The notes below the pieces were generated by a model that was given only the letters and a program-made list of their open reading frames with translations, searched no databases and was not told where the DNA came from. A DNA stretch of 64,000 nucleotides, taken from assembly GCA_963832245.1 (NCBI GenBank), contig CAWHTG010000003.1:558001-622000 (forward strand), read 5' to 3'. Source of the stretch: JABDBE01 sp963832245 (lineage in GTDB: Bacteria > Acidobacteriota > Terriglobia > Terriglobales > Acidobacteriaceae). This document shows, one piece after another, positions 7,493 to 15,901 of this stretch (position 1 is the stretch's first letter; each line of letters starts with the position of its first letter). A program made the position numbers and the translations under genes.

Positions 7493-8707
7493 GTGAACGG
7501 CAACAGCAATGGCAAGAAGAAGCGGCGCAAACGGATCATAATCGTCGGCATCATTGCAGCGGTTCTTTTGCTGTTTGCGGGCGCGCTTTTCGCCTTTACC
7601 CGTGGCGGCACCAAGATTGATCCCACCAAGCTGGCGAAGGTTGAGAAGGGCGATTTGGCCAAGAGCGTAGTGGCCACGGGTAAAGTGACTCCGATTACCA
7701 AGGTCGAGGTTAAGTCCAAAGCTAGTGGCATCGTAAAGAAGCTCTATGTGGAGTACGGTGACACGGTCAAGAAAGGTCAACTGCTGGCCCAGTTAGACAA
7801 GATTGAGATCGAAGCGCAGGTGGACCAGTCTCGGGCGGCGTTACAAGCAGCGCAGGCCAACTATGCAAGTTCCGAAGCCGACTTCGAGCGCGCCAAAGTG
7901 GATGCCGAGGGACCCGATGTGCCTTTGCTGAAGCGGGCCTACGATCGGGCTGTAGAAATGGCGAAAGACGGCGTGGTCTCCGACTCGGCGCTGGACGACG
8001 CGCAGAAAAACTACCAGATGGCGCAGAACAAACAGAATGTAGCCAAGGCACAGGTTACGGTTTTGAAGGCGAAGATCGCGCAGGCCCAGGCGGAAATGGT
8101 GCGGGATCAGGCCAATCTGAAACAACTGGAAGAGCAACTCAGCTATACCGATATTGTCTCGCCAATCGATGGTATCGTGCTCTCGCGCGACGTTGAGATG
8201 GGGGACGCGGTCAGTTCCATACTCGTGCTGGGTTCTTCCGCCACATTGGTCATGACTTTGGGCGATACCAGCGAAGTTTATGTCAAAGGCAAAGTGGATG
8301 AGAGCGATATCGGAAAGGTGTATCTGGGGCAGCCGGCGCGGATCAAAGTGGAATCGTTCAAGGATAAAACCTTCAACGGAAAGGTGACCAAGATCTCGCC
8401 CATGGGTGTGGAAAAGGATAATGTGACGACCTTCGAGGTGCGCGTCTCCATTAACAACCCTGGCGGCGAGTTGAAGGCCGAAATGACCGCGAACGCGGAA
8501 ATCATTCTCGACGAACACAAGAATGTGCTGCAGATTCCGGAGGGCGCGATTATCTACGACAAAGACAAGAAGGCGTCGGTCGAGATCCCGGACCCCAAAG
8601 CCAAAGACGGAAAGAAGAAACTCGCGGTTAATATCGGCATCTCAAACGGGGCCAAGACCGAAGTTCTCAGCGGTCTGAAGGAAGGCGACCAGGTCGTATT
8701 GCAGTAG
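7493..8707 (+). CDS. HlyD/MacA-type periplasmic adaptor
   Basis: A 404-residue membrane fusion protein. A basic N-terminus (KKKRRKR) precedes one membrane anchor (about residues 17-37). A lipoyl-like half (V-K-S-K-A-S-G-I-V-K-K-L-Y-V-E-Y-G-D) follows, then a long coiled-coil hairpin (about 100-210), the second lipoyl half (I-V-S-P-I-D-G-I-V-L-S-R) and beta-barrel domains. Adaptors of this type link an inner-membrane ABC or RND pump to an outer-membrane channel. The start is GTG at 7493, because TAGGAGG lies at optimal distance and the nearby ATG is followed at once by a stop. Two MacB-like permease genes follow, so an ABC export machine is likely. Confidence 0.9.
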   Translation: MNGNSNGKKKRRKRIIIVGIIAAVLLLFAGALFAFTRGGTKIDPTKLAKVEKGDLAKSVVATGKVTPITKVEVKSKASGIVKKLYVEYGDTVKKGQLLAQLDKIEIEAQVDQSRAALQAAQANYASSEADFERAKVDAEGPDVPLLKRAYDRAVEMAKDGVVSDSALDDAQKNYQMAQNKQNVAKAQVTVLKAKIAQAQAEMVRDQANLKQLEEQLSYTDIVSPIDGIVLSRDVEMGDAVSSILVLGSSATLVMTLGDTSEVYVKGKVDESDIGKVYLGQPARIKVESFKDKTFNGKVTKISPMGVEKDNVTTFEVRVSINNPGGELKAEMTANAEIILDEHKNVLQIPEGAIIYDKDKKASVEIPDPKAKDGKKKLAVNIGISNGAKTEVLSGLKEGDQVVLQ

Positions 8708-8762
8708 GGGTGACATTTTCCGCCTGGAGTGTAAGGCATCAGTAGCAGCCGGAAAATACATA

Positions 8763-8816
8763 GATCCTTCGTCGGCAGTCCTTCGCTTTGCGAAGGACTG
8801 CACTCCTCAGATGACA
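8763..8816. repeat. REP-like repeat with 12-bp hairpin
   Basis: GATCCTTCGTCG and CTCCTCAGATGACA flank a perfect stem (GCAGTCCTTCGC at 8775-8786, loop TTT, GCGAAGGACTGC at 8790-8801). The flanks resemble the GTCATCCTGAG...GTCGAAGGATC family seen at 42.4 and 46.1 kb, in reverse orientation. It lies between the adaptor gene and the first permease gene. Confidence 0.75.
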
Positions 8817-8885
8817 ACCTCTGCTCTGGGGTAACACTCACCTCTACCAATCGCAATTCTAAAGTTGTATCCTTCCCAGTATTCC

Positions 8886-10157
8886 ATGGAGCTCCCCCGA
8901 TCCGTGAATCTTCTGGAGACTACCCGCCAAACGTTAGCCACCTTTAAAGCGCACAAAATGCGGGTGTTTCTTACCATGTTCGGCATTGTCTGGGGGATCG
9001 CGTCCGTCATTCTGCTGGTTGGGCTGGGCCGCGGGTTCAGCGTCGATCAGAAGAAGCGCATGGAGACGCTGGGTAAGGATCTGGTAATCATCTGGGGCGG
9101 ACGGACCAGTTCTCAAGTGGGAGGCTTGGCGGCGGGCCGCGAAATCACGCTGACCGTTGACGATGCCCGCCTCATCCGAGACGAGTGCTATCTGGTGAAG
9201 AATGTGAGCCCGGAGCTGAGGCGCGCGATTCCGGAGGTGAGCCCGTTCAACTCAGCAAACCGCGAAGTGGTGGGCATGTGGCCAGCGTTCCAGAATTTTC
9301 GTTCTCTGCGGCTTAGCGAAGGGCGGCTGATTACGGAGCAGGATGAAGTTGAAGGCCGGCGCGTGGTGATTCTGGGCGACGCCGCACGTAAGCAGCTGTT
9401 CAGCGGCAAACCTGCCATCGGCGCCAGCCTTGAAATTAAGGGTGTTCCCTACACCGTGATCGGCGTTCTTGAAAAGAAGACCCAAAACTCCAATTACAGC
9501 GGCCCTGATAATGACTTCCTATTCGCGCCGTATTCAGCCGTGGCCCGCGATTTTCCCCGGCCGGAAAAACCGGGAATTGTGCGCGGTTATGTGAACGATA
9601 TCGTTTTCGAGGTTGGCGACCCCGACTTGCATGAAGAAACGGTTCAACAAGTACGCAGTTCGTTAGGCCGAGGACATCACTTTGACGCCAAGGACAAAGA
9701 CGCCCTTTTTATCTGGGACACGATGGACGGAGCCAAGCTGGTCGAAAATATTTTTAGCGTGATTACGATTTTTTTCGGCTGCGTGGCTATCGTCACTCTC
9801 TGCCTGGGTGGGATTGGGGTGATGAATATCATGCTGGTCTCGGTCACGGAACGAACTCGCGAGATTGGCGTGCGCAAGGCGCTGGGGGCTACGCGCAGCG
9901 ACATTCTGCGGCAGTTTTTTGCCGAGTCTGCAATTCTGACTGTCGTGAGTGGTGTGCTCGGGCTGACTGCCGGCTTAGGGCTGTGCGCGGCTATGGCGGC
10001 GATCCCGCTGCCTGACTTTGTTCCTCACCCAATCGTGTCTGCCGCGTCTATTGTAGCGTCGGTCCTAACGCTTTCCGTGATTACGCTGACGGCCGGCATG
10101 TATCCCGCGCAACGGGCTGCGGAGATGACTCCGGTGGACTCGCTGCGCTATGAATGA
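8886..10157 (+). CDS. FtsX/MacB-like ABC permease (first of two)
   Basis: A 423-residue permease without an ATPase domain. One membrane helix near the start (M-R-V-F-L-T-M-F-G-I-V-W-G-I-A-S-V-I-L-L-V-G-L) is followed by a large periplasmic MacB_PCD domain (about 50-290) and three C-terminal helices of the FtsX domain. The latter carry the signature GVMNIMLVSVTERTREIGVR. MacB-type permeases transmit ATP energy to the periplasm rather than carry substrate across the bilayer. ATG at 8886 is chosen; an in-frame TTG at 8865 exists, and neither has a clear ribosome binding site. The stop overlaps the upstream region of the DUF4097 gene. Confidence 0.88.
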   Translation: MELPRSVNLLETTRQTLATFKAHKMRVFLTMFGIVWGIASVILLVGLGRGFSVDQKKRMETLGKDLVIIWGGRTSSQVGGLAAGREITLTVDDARLIRDECYLVKNVSPELRRAIPEVSPFNSANREVVGMWPAFQNFRSLRLSEGRLITEQDEVEGRRVVILGDAARKQLFSGKPAIGASLEIKGVPYTVIGVLEKKTQNSNYSGPDNDFLFAPYSAVARDFPRPEKPGIVRGYVNDIVFEVGDPDLHEETVQQVRSSLGRGHHFDAKDKDALFIWDTMDGAKLVENIFSVITIFFGCVAIVTLCLGGIGVMNIMLVSVTERTREIGVRKALGATRSDILRQFFAESAILTVVSGVLGLTAGLGLCAAMAAIPLPDFVPHPIVSAASIVASVLTLSVITLTAGMYPAQRAAEMTPVDSLRYE

Positions 10158-10177
10158 CGGAATCAGGAGGAACTTCC

Positions 10178-11182
10178 TTGATCAGATCGAATTTTCACAC
10201 ATCGATTTCGTATCGCGGCTTCAGCCGGCCTCTGCCGCTGTTTCTGTTCCTATTGGTTGCGGCTTTGTTGCCTGCTGCGGCCTCATCGGAAGGCTCGTTC
10301 CAGCGCACGCTGCAGGTGACTGGTCCGGTCAACCTCGATCTCAATACCGGATCCGGGAGTGTGACTGTGCGAACGGGCAGTTCTTCCGAGGTACAAGTGA
10401 CGGGGCGCATTAAAATCACAAACTGGTTTGGAGGCGATGCCGACGAGCGGATAAAACGAATTGAAGCCAATCCTCCCATCCAGCAGAATGGCAATGACAT
10501 TCGCATTGGCCACATTGAAGACACGCAACTGCTGCACAACATTTCGATCAGCTATGATCTGGTCGTACCGGCGGAAACTCAACTGCATTCCCACACTGGC
10601 TCGGGCAACCAGAGCGTGGAAGGCATTCGGGGGCAGGTCGAAATGGAGTCGGGATCGGGAAGCTTGAAAATCTCTGACATTGGGGATACGGTTCGGGCGG
10701 AGACCGGCTCGGGAGAAATTGCCATCGATCGGGTCAAAGGAAATGTGCGTACCAAGGCGGGTAGCGGCTCGATTCACGCCAGCGACATCGCCGGCGGGTT
10801 TGAGGGCCACACTGGCAGCGGGCATATTGCTTTGGAGCAAACGGCGTCAGGCTCGGTTCACGCTGATACTGGTTCGGGTGGAATGGAACTCCGAGGTGTG
10901 CACGGTGCGCTCGAAGCTCAAGCAGGCAGTGGAACCATCACGGCCGAAGGCAATCCAACGGGCGCCTGGACGGTCCACTCCGGTTCCGGCACCATACGCC
11001 TGAAGCTGGCGCCCGATGCTGGTTTTGACCTTGATGCACGTACCAGCTCGGGATCCATCTCGGTAACGCAGCCAATCACCGTGCAAGGATCCATGGGACG
11101 CAAGGAGTTGCGCGGAAAAGTCCATGGCGGCGGGGTTCCGCTGGAAGTGGAAACGGGATCGGGAAATATTGAGATTCAGTAG
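10178..11182 (+). CDS. Exported DUF4097 beta-repeat protein
   Basis: About 334 residues: a signal peptide (hydrophobic LPLFLFLLVAALLPAAASS), then a right-handed beta-helix-like array. The array is built from repeats of about 20 residues containing the recurring TGSG/SGSG turn (for example V-E-M-E-S-G-S-G-S-L-K-I, V-R-A-E-T-G-S-G-E-I-A-I). This is the DUF4097 adhesin-like family, whose function is poorly known. AGGAGG at 10165-10170 fits a TTG start at 10178; the in-frame ATG at 10154 lies before that site and lacks its own. The gene sits between two MacB-like permease genes, suggesting a part in the same envelope system (inference). Confidence 0.82.
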   Translation: MIRSNFHTSISYRGFSRPLPLFLFLLVAALLPAAASSEGSFQRTLQVTGPVNLDLNTGSGSVTVRTGSSSEVQVTGRIKITNWFGGDADERIKRIEANPPIQQNGNDIRIGHIEDTQLLHNISISYDLVVPAETQLHSHTGSGNQSVEGIRGQVEMESGSGSLKISDIGDTVRAETGSGEIAIDRVKGNVRTKAGSGSIHASDIAGGFEGHTGSGHIALEQTASGSVHADTGSGGMELRGVHGALEAQAGSGTITAEGNPTGAWTVHSGSGTIRLKLAPDAGFDLDARTSSGSISVTQPITVQGSMGRKELRGKVHGGGVPLEVETGSGNIEIQ

Positions 11183-11229
11183 TCATTTAGCGCGCAGAGT
11201 GTTGCTCGCGTGGAACTAGCCATTTTCAG

Positions 11230-11250
11230 TTTCCAATTGACAATTGGAAA
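11230..11250. promoter_or_regulatory. Perfect 21-base palindrome before the second permease
   Basis: TTTCCAATTG (11230-11239), a central A and CAATTGGAAA (11241-11250) form a perfect inverted repeat 22 bases upstream of the GTG start. It may be an operator or the stem of a leader hairpin; nothing identifies a regulator. Confidence 0.4.
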
Positions 11251-11271
11251 TTCCGCAATTCAACTGTCTGC

Positions 11272-12528
11272 GTGTTCCTCAAGGAATTGATCTCGCAAAG
11301 CTGGCAGGCACTGATGCGCAACCGGCTGCGCTCGGTACTGACGATGTTGGGCATCGTCTGGGGATTGGTGTCGGTGGTGATTCTGCTGGCCTATGGGCAG
11401 GGGTTGGGCGGCAGTGTTCTGCATGCGTTCATGAACATGGGCGATAACATAATCGTGGTTATGCCCGGACAAACCAGCATGCAGGCGGGGGGGCAGCGGG
11501 CGGGCAAAAAAATCACATTTGAGAACGAGGACGTTCAGGCAGTCCGCGAGGAAGTGCCCATCGTGCGGGGCGTGAGCGCCGAGGTGAACCGCAACCTTGC
11601 GTTCAAATTTGGCACGCGGGTGGTATCGCTCAAGGTGCGCGGTGTTGAACTCCCCTACGGGCAGATGCGCAAGCTCGATATCGAAGACGGCCGCTACTTC
11701 AGCGACCGCGATTTCGCGGATCACAGCCGGGTTGTGATTCTTGGCCACACCGCGAACAAGAGAGTGTTTCAGGGCGCGCCTTCGGTGGGGGAGTCGGTAA
11801 GTATCGGCGGCCTGGCTTTTGAAGTGATCGGAGTTTTGCGCAACAAGATCCAGGACTCCTCTTACAACGGCCCGGACAATGACGACGGGTTCGTTCCTTT
11901 CGAGACGTACCGCGATCTGAAAAATATCCGCGACCCCGATTTGTTCATCATTCAGCCCACGGCGCCAGAACTGAACAAGAAGGCGCTGGCGGCGGTGCGG
12001 GAGGTCATTGGGCGGCGGCATCACTTTAATCCGAAGGATGAGAAAGCCACGCCGGTGTGGGACACGATTGAAGATCGCGCCATGATTAATGGATTCTCCT
12101 TCGGCCTGCAGGCGGTGCTCGGGCTGATAGGCGCTGTGACTTTGGGAGTCGGCGGCGTGGGCGTGATGAACATTATGTTGGTTTCGGTTACGGAACGAAC
12201 CCGGGAAATTGGCCTGCGCAAGGCGCTGGGAGCACGAAGAGTGCAGGTTCTAGTGCAGTTTCTGCTGGAGGCGCTGGTCCTGACGTTTTCGGGTGGCCTG
12301 ATCGGCATTGGTGTCGCGGTCCTGCTCACGTGGGTAATTCCGCCGATGCCGCTTTACAGTCAGCTTTATGAGACCGCAAATCATGAAGGCGATATTTTTC
12401 TGCATGCTTCTTTCCTGGTGATCACGGTTTCCTTCACCATCCTGTCGCTGGTAGGCGTAATCTCGGGATTTTTCCCAGCGCTAAAAGCCTCACGCCTGGA
12501 CCCGGTGGAAGCGTTGCGCTACGAGTAG
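11272..12528 (+). CDS. FtsX/MacB-like ABC permease (second of two)
   Basis: A 418-residue paralogue of the protein at 8886-10157 with the same plan. There is an N-terminal helix (residues about 19-41), a periplasmic MacB_PCD domain (to about 285) and three C-terminal helices with GVMNIMLVSVTERTREIGLR. Like its paralogue it has no Walker motifs, and no MacB/LolD ATPase gene is present in the window. The start is uncertain: GTG at 11272 gives a sensible N-terminus but has no clear ribosome binding site. The pair may form a heterodimeric permease fed by an ATPase encoded elsewhere, with the HlyD-type adaptor upstream. Confidence 0.87.
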   Translation: MFLKELISQSWQALMRNRLRSVLTMLGIVWGLVSVVILLAYGQGLGGSVLHAFMNMGDNIIVVMPGQTSMQAGGQRAGKKITFENEDVQAVREEVPIVRGVSAEVNRNLAFKFGTRVVSLKVRGVELPYGQMRKLDIEDGRYFSDRDFADHSRVVILGHTANKRVFQGAPSVGESVSIGGLAFEVIGVLRNKIQDSSYNGPDNDDGFVPFETYRDLKNIRDPDLFIIQPTAPELNKKALAAVREVIGRRHHFNPKDEKATPVWDTIEDRAMINGFSFGLQAVLGLIGAVTLGVGGVGVMNIMLVSVTERTREIGLRKALGARRVQVLVQFLLEALVLTFSGGLIGIGVAVLLTWVIPPMPLYSQLYETANHEGDIFLHASFLVITVSFTILSLVGVISGFFPALKASRLDPVEALRYE

Positions 12529-12554
12529 GAGGGGGGAGGCTCGCCGCGTTTCTC

Positions 12555-12665
12555 CGCGTCCTCTGCGGCTGTTCTCCGCGACCTCTGCGATTTAAGACTT
12601 TGGGTTCGCCAACATCAAAACCTTAGAACGCAGAGACCGCTGAGAACGTCCGCAGAGGACGCGGA
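12555..12665. repeat. Imperfect long inverted repeat (CTCCGCGTCCTCTGCGG type)
   Basis: CTCCGCGTCCTCTGCGG near 12552 is matched by CCGCAGAGGACGCGGAG ending near 12666; inner parts (CTCCGCGACCTCTGCG and CGCAGAGACCGCTGAG) also pair roughly. It fills most of the gap between the second permease and the SAM hydrolase-like gene and resembles the CCACAGAG element at 5757-5827. Confidence 0.65.
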
Positions 12666-12799
12666 GATCGCAAGGCTTCTTGCACAGTCTTCGGTTTGCG
12701 GAAATGGAGACACTCGCGATTACCTCCGTGCCTTGACGGGCTCCTTCGCGACAGGTTACTTTCGAGTTCTGCGGCAGATCCCTGCTTAAGGAAGAAGAT

Positions 12800-13630
12800 T
12801 TGGCAAACCGTCCCCTCATTACTCTGACCACCGACTTCGGACTCAACGATCACTTCGTTGGCACCATCAAGGGCGTCATTTTGGAGATTGTGCCGGAAGC
12901 TGAAATCGTGGACATTTGCCATGCGGTGCAGGCTTTTGATGTCCTCGACGGCGCCCTGGCTATCGCGCAGGCATATTCGTATTTCCCTAACGGAACGGTT
13001 CACCTTGTAGTCGTCGATCCGGGGGTGGGAACGGCACGACGGCCGATCCTTCTGTCCACGGGAAGATATTACTTTGTGGCGCCTGACAACGGCGTACTTT
13101 CCCTGGTCTACGGTGGCGAAGAGCGTGTGCAGGTTCGCCACATCAACGCCGAGCATTACTACCGGCAGCCAGTGAGTAATACCTTTCATGCGCGCGATAT
13201 TTTTGCGCCCGTGGCTGCATACCTTGCCAAGGGCGTCGAGTCGGCGAAGTTTGGCGAAGAGATCAGCGACTTCGTACGCTTCAACGCGCCCAAACCGAAG
13301 CCGGTCGATGCCAAGACGCTGCGGGGTGTTGTGCTCAAGGTCGACCGTTTCGGCAACATGATCACCAATTTCACTCCGCCAGATGTTCCGGCTTTGTTTC
13401 AGGAGCAGCCACCGGCATTCAAGATTCTTGTGGGCAAGCGCGAGATCACGGAGATTCGCGCTAACTATGCTGAGGGCTCGCCGAACGAGGTGTTCGGCAT
13501 CCTGGGGAGCATGGGTTATTTGGAGATTGCCGCTAACCGCGCCGCAGCCGCGCAGATTGTTGGCGTGGGCAAAGGTAGCGAAGTGAATATCGTTCTGGAA
13601 GGCGCAACGGCGGCAGCCAACGGGCAATAG
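12800..13630 (+). CDS. SAM hydrolase/SAM-dependent halogenase-like protein (DUF62)
   Basis: A 276-residue protein of the SAM hydroxide adenosyltransferase family. The N-terminus (I-T-L-T-T-D-F-G-L-N-D-H-F-V-G-T-I-K-G) carries the conserved DFG-x-x-D substrate-binding segment. H-L-V-V-V-D-P-G-V-G-T-A-R-R and F-V-A-P-D-N-G-V-L-S are the other family hallmarks. F-H-A-R-D-I-F holds the active-site R-D pair near residue 132. Most bacterial members convert SAM to adenosine and methionine; halogenases are rare relatives with an extra loop, which is not evident here. The start is a TTG at 12800 after AAGGAAGAAG. The gene is not obviously in an operon. Confidence 0.88.
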   Translation: MANRPLITLTTDFGLNDHFVGTIKGVILEIVPEAEIVDICHAVQAFDVLDGALAIAQAYSYFPNGTVHLVVVDPGVGTARRPILLSTGRYYFVAPDNGVLSLVYGGEERVQVRHINAEHYYRQPVSNTFHARDIFAPVAAYLAKGVESAKFGEEISDFVRFNAPKPKPVDAKTLRGVVLKVDRFGNMITNFTPPDVPALFQEQPPAFKILVGKREITEIRANYAEGSPNEVFGILGSMGYLEIAANRAAAAQIVGVGKGSEVNIVLEGATAAANGQ

Positions 13631-13632
13631 AT

Positions 13633-13866
13633 TTACGAACTCTTCGGTTTGGGATGGGCGTAGCGGTCCATCTCCGCCGTCCACTTCAAAAAGCGCCACA
13701 GATTCTTGCGCTCCCGCCAGGTGAACTCCCAGAACTCCAAGAGTCCGATCTGCTGCATCTTCACCCCACAATAGGTTTCGATCCGCCACAGCAAGTAAGG
13801 ACTTCGCCATGGAGCCAGGTGATGGCCGCGAGTTGCGTTCCACAGAAATCGCAGGATGTAGCGCAT
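13633..13866 (-). CDS. Small conserved aromatic-rich protein
   Basis: 77 residues, starting MRYILRFLWNATRGHHLAPW, rich in Trp, Arg and Phe, with the pattern W-R-S-P-Y-L-L-W-R-I-E-T-Y-C-G and W-E-F-T-W-R-E-R-K-N-L-W-R-F-L-K-W. The non-random composition and convergent position directly after the DUF62 gene (2 bases between stops) support a real gene. No family function is known to me. It lacks a signal peptide or full membrane helix. TATGAT lies 9 bases before the ATG, which might be a -10 element of a leaderless message. Confidence 0.6.
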   Translation of the reverse strand: MRYILRFLWNATRGHHLAPWRSPYLLWRIETYCGVKMQQIGLLEFWEFTWRERKNLWRFLKWTAEMDRYAHPKPKSS

Positions 13867-13897
13867 ACGAGAAAGATCATACTCCGTTGACGTTTTG

Positions 13898-13993
13898 GTA
13901 GCGCTGGCATCTTGCCGGCTGTCGCGAGGGCATCCTGCTCTCGCCGGTGGGGGCGAGACGCCCCCACGACAGCCGCCGGGACGGCGGCGCTAC
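13898..13993. repeat. 96-base palindromic intergenic element
   Basis: GTAGCGCTGG... at 13898 and ...GGCGGCGCTAC at 13993 are complementary ends. Inside are GCCGGCTGTCG against CGACAGCCG and a perfect local stem GGGGGCG/CGCCCCC. A T run follows at 13994, so it could also end transcription. The GGGGGCGAGACGCCCCC core resembles the element at 61877-61920. Confidence 0.7.
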
Positions 13994-14073
13994 TTTTTCC
14001 CGTCGTAGCCCAATCCCAAGTGGTTTGGGATGCACGTGCTAGAATCCATTTTCTGCCTGAGGATTTCTGTTCT

Positions 14074-14430
14074 ATGGCCGACGAGGAAGCCCGCCAGAAA
14101 GCCGAAGACCACTACTATGCGGCTTTGGACTTGGTCACTGAAGGCGAGCATGAGGGCGCCGTGGAGGAATATCAGAAATCTCTGCACGCGGACCCCACCT
14201 TTACGGAAGCCATGCATGGCCTGTCCCGGGCTCTGCAGGATCTCAATCGTCTTGACGAGGCCATTGCGGTGGCGAAACGCATTGCGGAAATCGATCCCGA
14301 TGACGTGTTGGCCTACACCAGCCTCTCGGTTCTTTACCAGAAGAAGGGAATGATTCCTGAAGCTGAGGCCGAGGGCGCCAAGGCGAGGGTGCTGGGGTGG
14401 AAGCAACAATTGAAGAAAGGCAGTCGTTAG
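14074..14430 (+). CDS. TPR protein
   Basis: 118 residues, almost entirely tetratricopeptide repeats (about residues 10-105; A-x-x-x-Y-x-K-S-L-x-x-D-P, then A-I-A-V-A-K-R-I-A-E-I-D-P-D-D and A-Y-T-S-L-S-V-L-Y-Q-K-K-G). No signal peptide, so probably cytoplasmic; TPR domains bind partner proteins. The ATG at 14074 fits the start of the conserved part and has GAGGA about 10 bases upstream; the longer frame from 13912 covers the palindromic element. It converges with pilR, 76 bases away. Partner unknown. Confidence 0.82.
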   Translation: MADEEARQKAEDHYYAALDLVTEGEHEGAVEEYQKSLHADPTFTEAMHGLSRALQDLNRLDEAIAVAKRIAEIDPDDVLAYTSLSVLYQKKGMIPEAEAEGAKARVLGWKQQLKKGSR

Positions 14431-14506
14431 TCGTTGGTCATTAGTCGTTGGCCGTGAGAAGGCAGCCGAATGACAGGACCACCGGCTAACGACCAACGAC
14501 CAATGA

Positions 14507-15901
14507 CTACAGCTCGTACTTCTTCATCAAATGCCGGAACGATCGGTAGGAAATCTTCAGCAAATCTGCGGCGCGCGTCTGGACGCCGTTCGATTGAGTC
14601 AGCGCGGTTAGCAGCAGCGACTTCTCGATGTCGGCAACGTACTTCTCCATGTCCATCCCGTCAGGTAGCGTGCTCATGTTCCCAGTTATCGCTGCTCCGG
14701 GTAAGCCCATTCCGGCGGCTGCGGCTCGGGCTTTGGCTTTTTCTACGGGGAGTTCGACATGCAGCTCATCTCCAGTCTCTAGAGCCACGGCGCGCTCGAT
14801 GGTGTTCTCCAGTTGGCGGACATTGCCTGGCCAGTCATAGCCTGCCAACGCTTCCAGAGATTGGGCGTTCACCCTCTGAATGCTCTTCCCTGCCCCCGGC
14901 GCGTACTTCTTGAGGAAGTGGTTGACCAGCAGCGCTATGTCTTCGCGGCGCTGGCGCAAGGGCGGCACCGAAACCGGAATCACACTGAGGCGGTAATAAA
15001 GATCCTCGCGAAACGTATTTTCCGCTACCTGCTTGTCGAGATCGCGATTGGTAGCGGCGATCACACGCACGTCGATGGGAATTTCGTTCGTTCCGCCTAC
15101 CGGACGCACCGTGCGCTCCTGCAGGACCCGCAACAGTTTCACTTGCATGGTCAGGCTCATTTCGCTGATCTCGTCGAGAAAAATGGTGCCCTGATCTGCG
15201 ACTTCGAAAAGTCCGCGTTTGTTCTGGTTGGCGCCGGTAAATGCCCCTTTCACATAGCCGAACAATTCGCTTTCAAGTAACGTCTCGGGGAACGCCCCGC
15301 AGTTGATGGAAACAAACGGCTCGGCGGCGCGGGGAGAACACACATGCAAGGCGCGAGCCACGAGTTCCTTGCCGGTTCCGCTCTCGCCATAGATCAAGAC
15401 CGTGCTTTGGGTGGAAGCGACGGTGCGAATCGTCTGCTTTAGTTTTTCCATGGCGGGGCTGACGCCGACGATGTTGTCCAGCGAGTTGCGGGTGGCGGCA
15501 TCGCGTTTGAACGCGAAATTTTGGCGGCTTAGAGACACCTTCTCAAGCGCCCGGTTGATTGCCAGCTTGATTTCATCGACCAGTCCAGGCGACTTGCGAA
15601 TGTAATCCGTGGCGCCGCCCGCTTTGACCGCTTGTACGGCCGCCTCGTAATCGTCGACTGCTGTGATCAGAATCACGGCGGAGTCGGGAGAAATCTGGTG
15701 AGCGTGGCGCAGCACCTCGATACCGTCGATATTCGGCATCTTGATGTCGGTCACGATCACGTCGTACAAAGCGCCGTCTAATTTTCTCTTGGCGATCTCG
15801 CCCGAATTGGCAGTCTCCACCTTGTGGCCTTCGCGGCGCAGGGCGATGTCCAGCATCTCGCAAATGGAGCGCTCGTCATCGCAAACCAGAATGTTACCCA
15901 C
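14507..15901 (-). CDS. pilR: Sigma-54 response regulator PilR
   Basis: A 464-residue NtrC-type regulator. The receiver domain (residues 1-120) has D-D-E near the start and the phosphoacceptor Asp in VTDIKMPN. The AAA+ domain (about 140-375) has Walker A GESGTGKE, an intact GAFTGA loop (Y-V-K-G-A-F-T-G-A-N) needed to contact sigma-54, and Walker B F-L-D-E-I. A Fis-type HTH lies at the end (A-A-D-L-L-K-I-S-Y-R-S-F-R). In pilus systems PilR activates pilin transcription. It begins with GTG at 15901, 8 bases inside the end of pilS, so the pair is coupled. Context (pilB, pilT, pilC upstream in the operon) gives the name. Confidence 0.9.
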   Translation of the reverse strand: MGNILVCDDERSICEMLDIALRREGHKVETANSGEIAKRKLDGALYDVIVTDIKMPNIDGIEVLRHAHQISPDSAVILITAVDDYEAAVQAVKAGGATDYIRKSPGLVDEIKLAINRALEKVSLSRQNFAFKRDAATRNSLDNIVGVSPAMEKLKQTIRTVASTQSTVLIYGESGTGKELVARALHVCSPRAAEPFVSINCGAFPETLLESELFGYVKGAFTGANQNKRGLFEVADQGTIFLDEISEMSLTMQVKLLRVLQERTVRPVGGTNEIPIDVRVIAATNRDLDKQVAENTFREDLYYRLSVIPVSVPPLRQRREDIALLVNHFLKKYAPGAGKSIQRVNAQSLEALAGYDWPGNVRQLENTIERAVALETGDELHVELPVEKAKARAAAAGMGLPGAAITGNMSTLPDGMDMEKYVADIEKSLLLTALTQSNGVQTRAADLLKISYRSFRHLMKKYEL

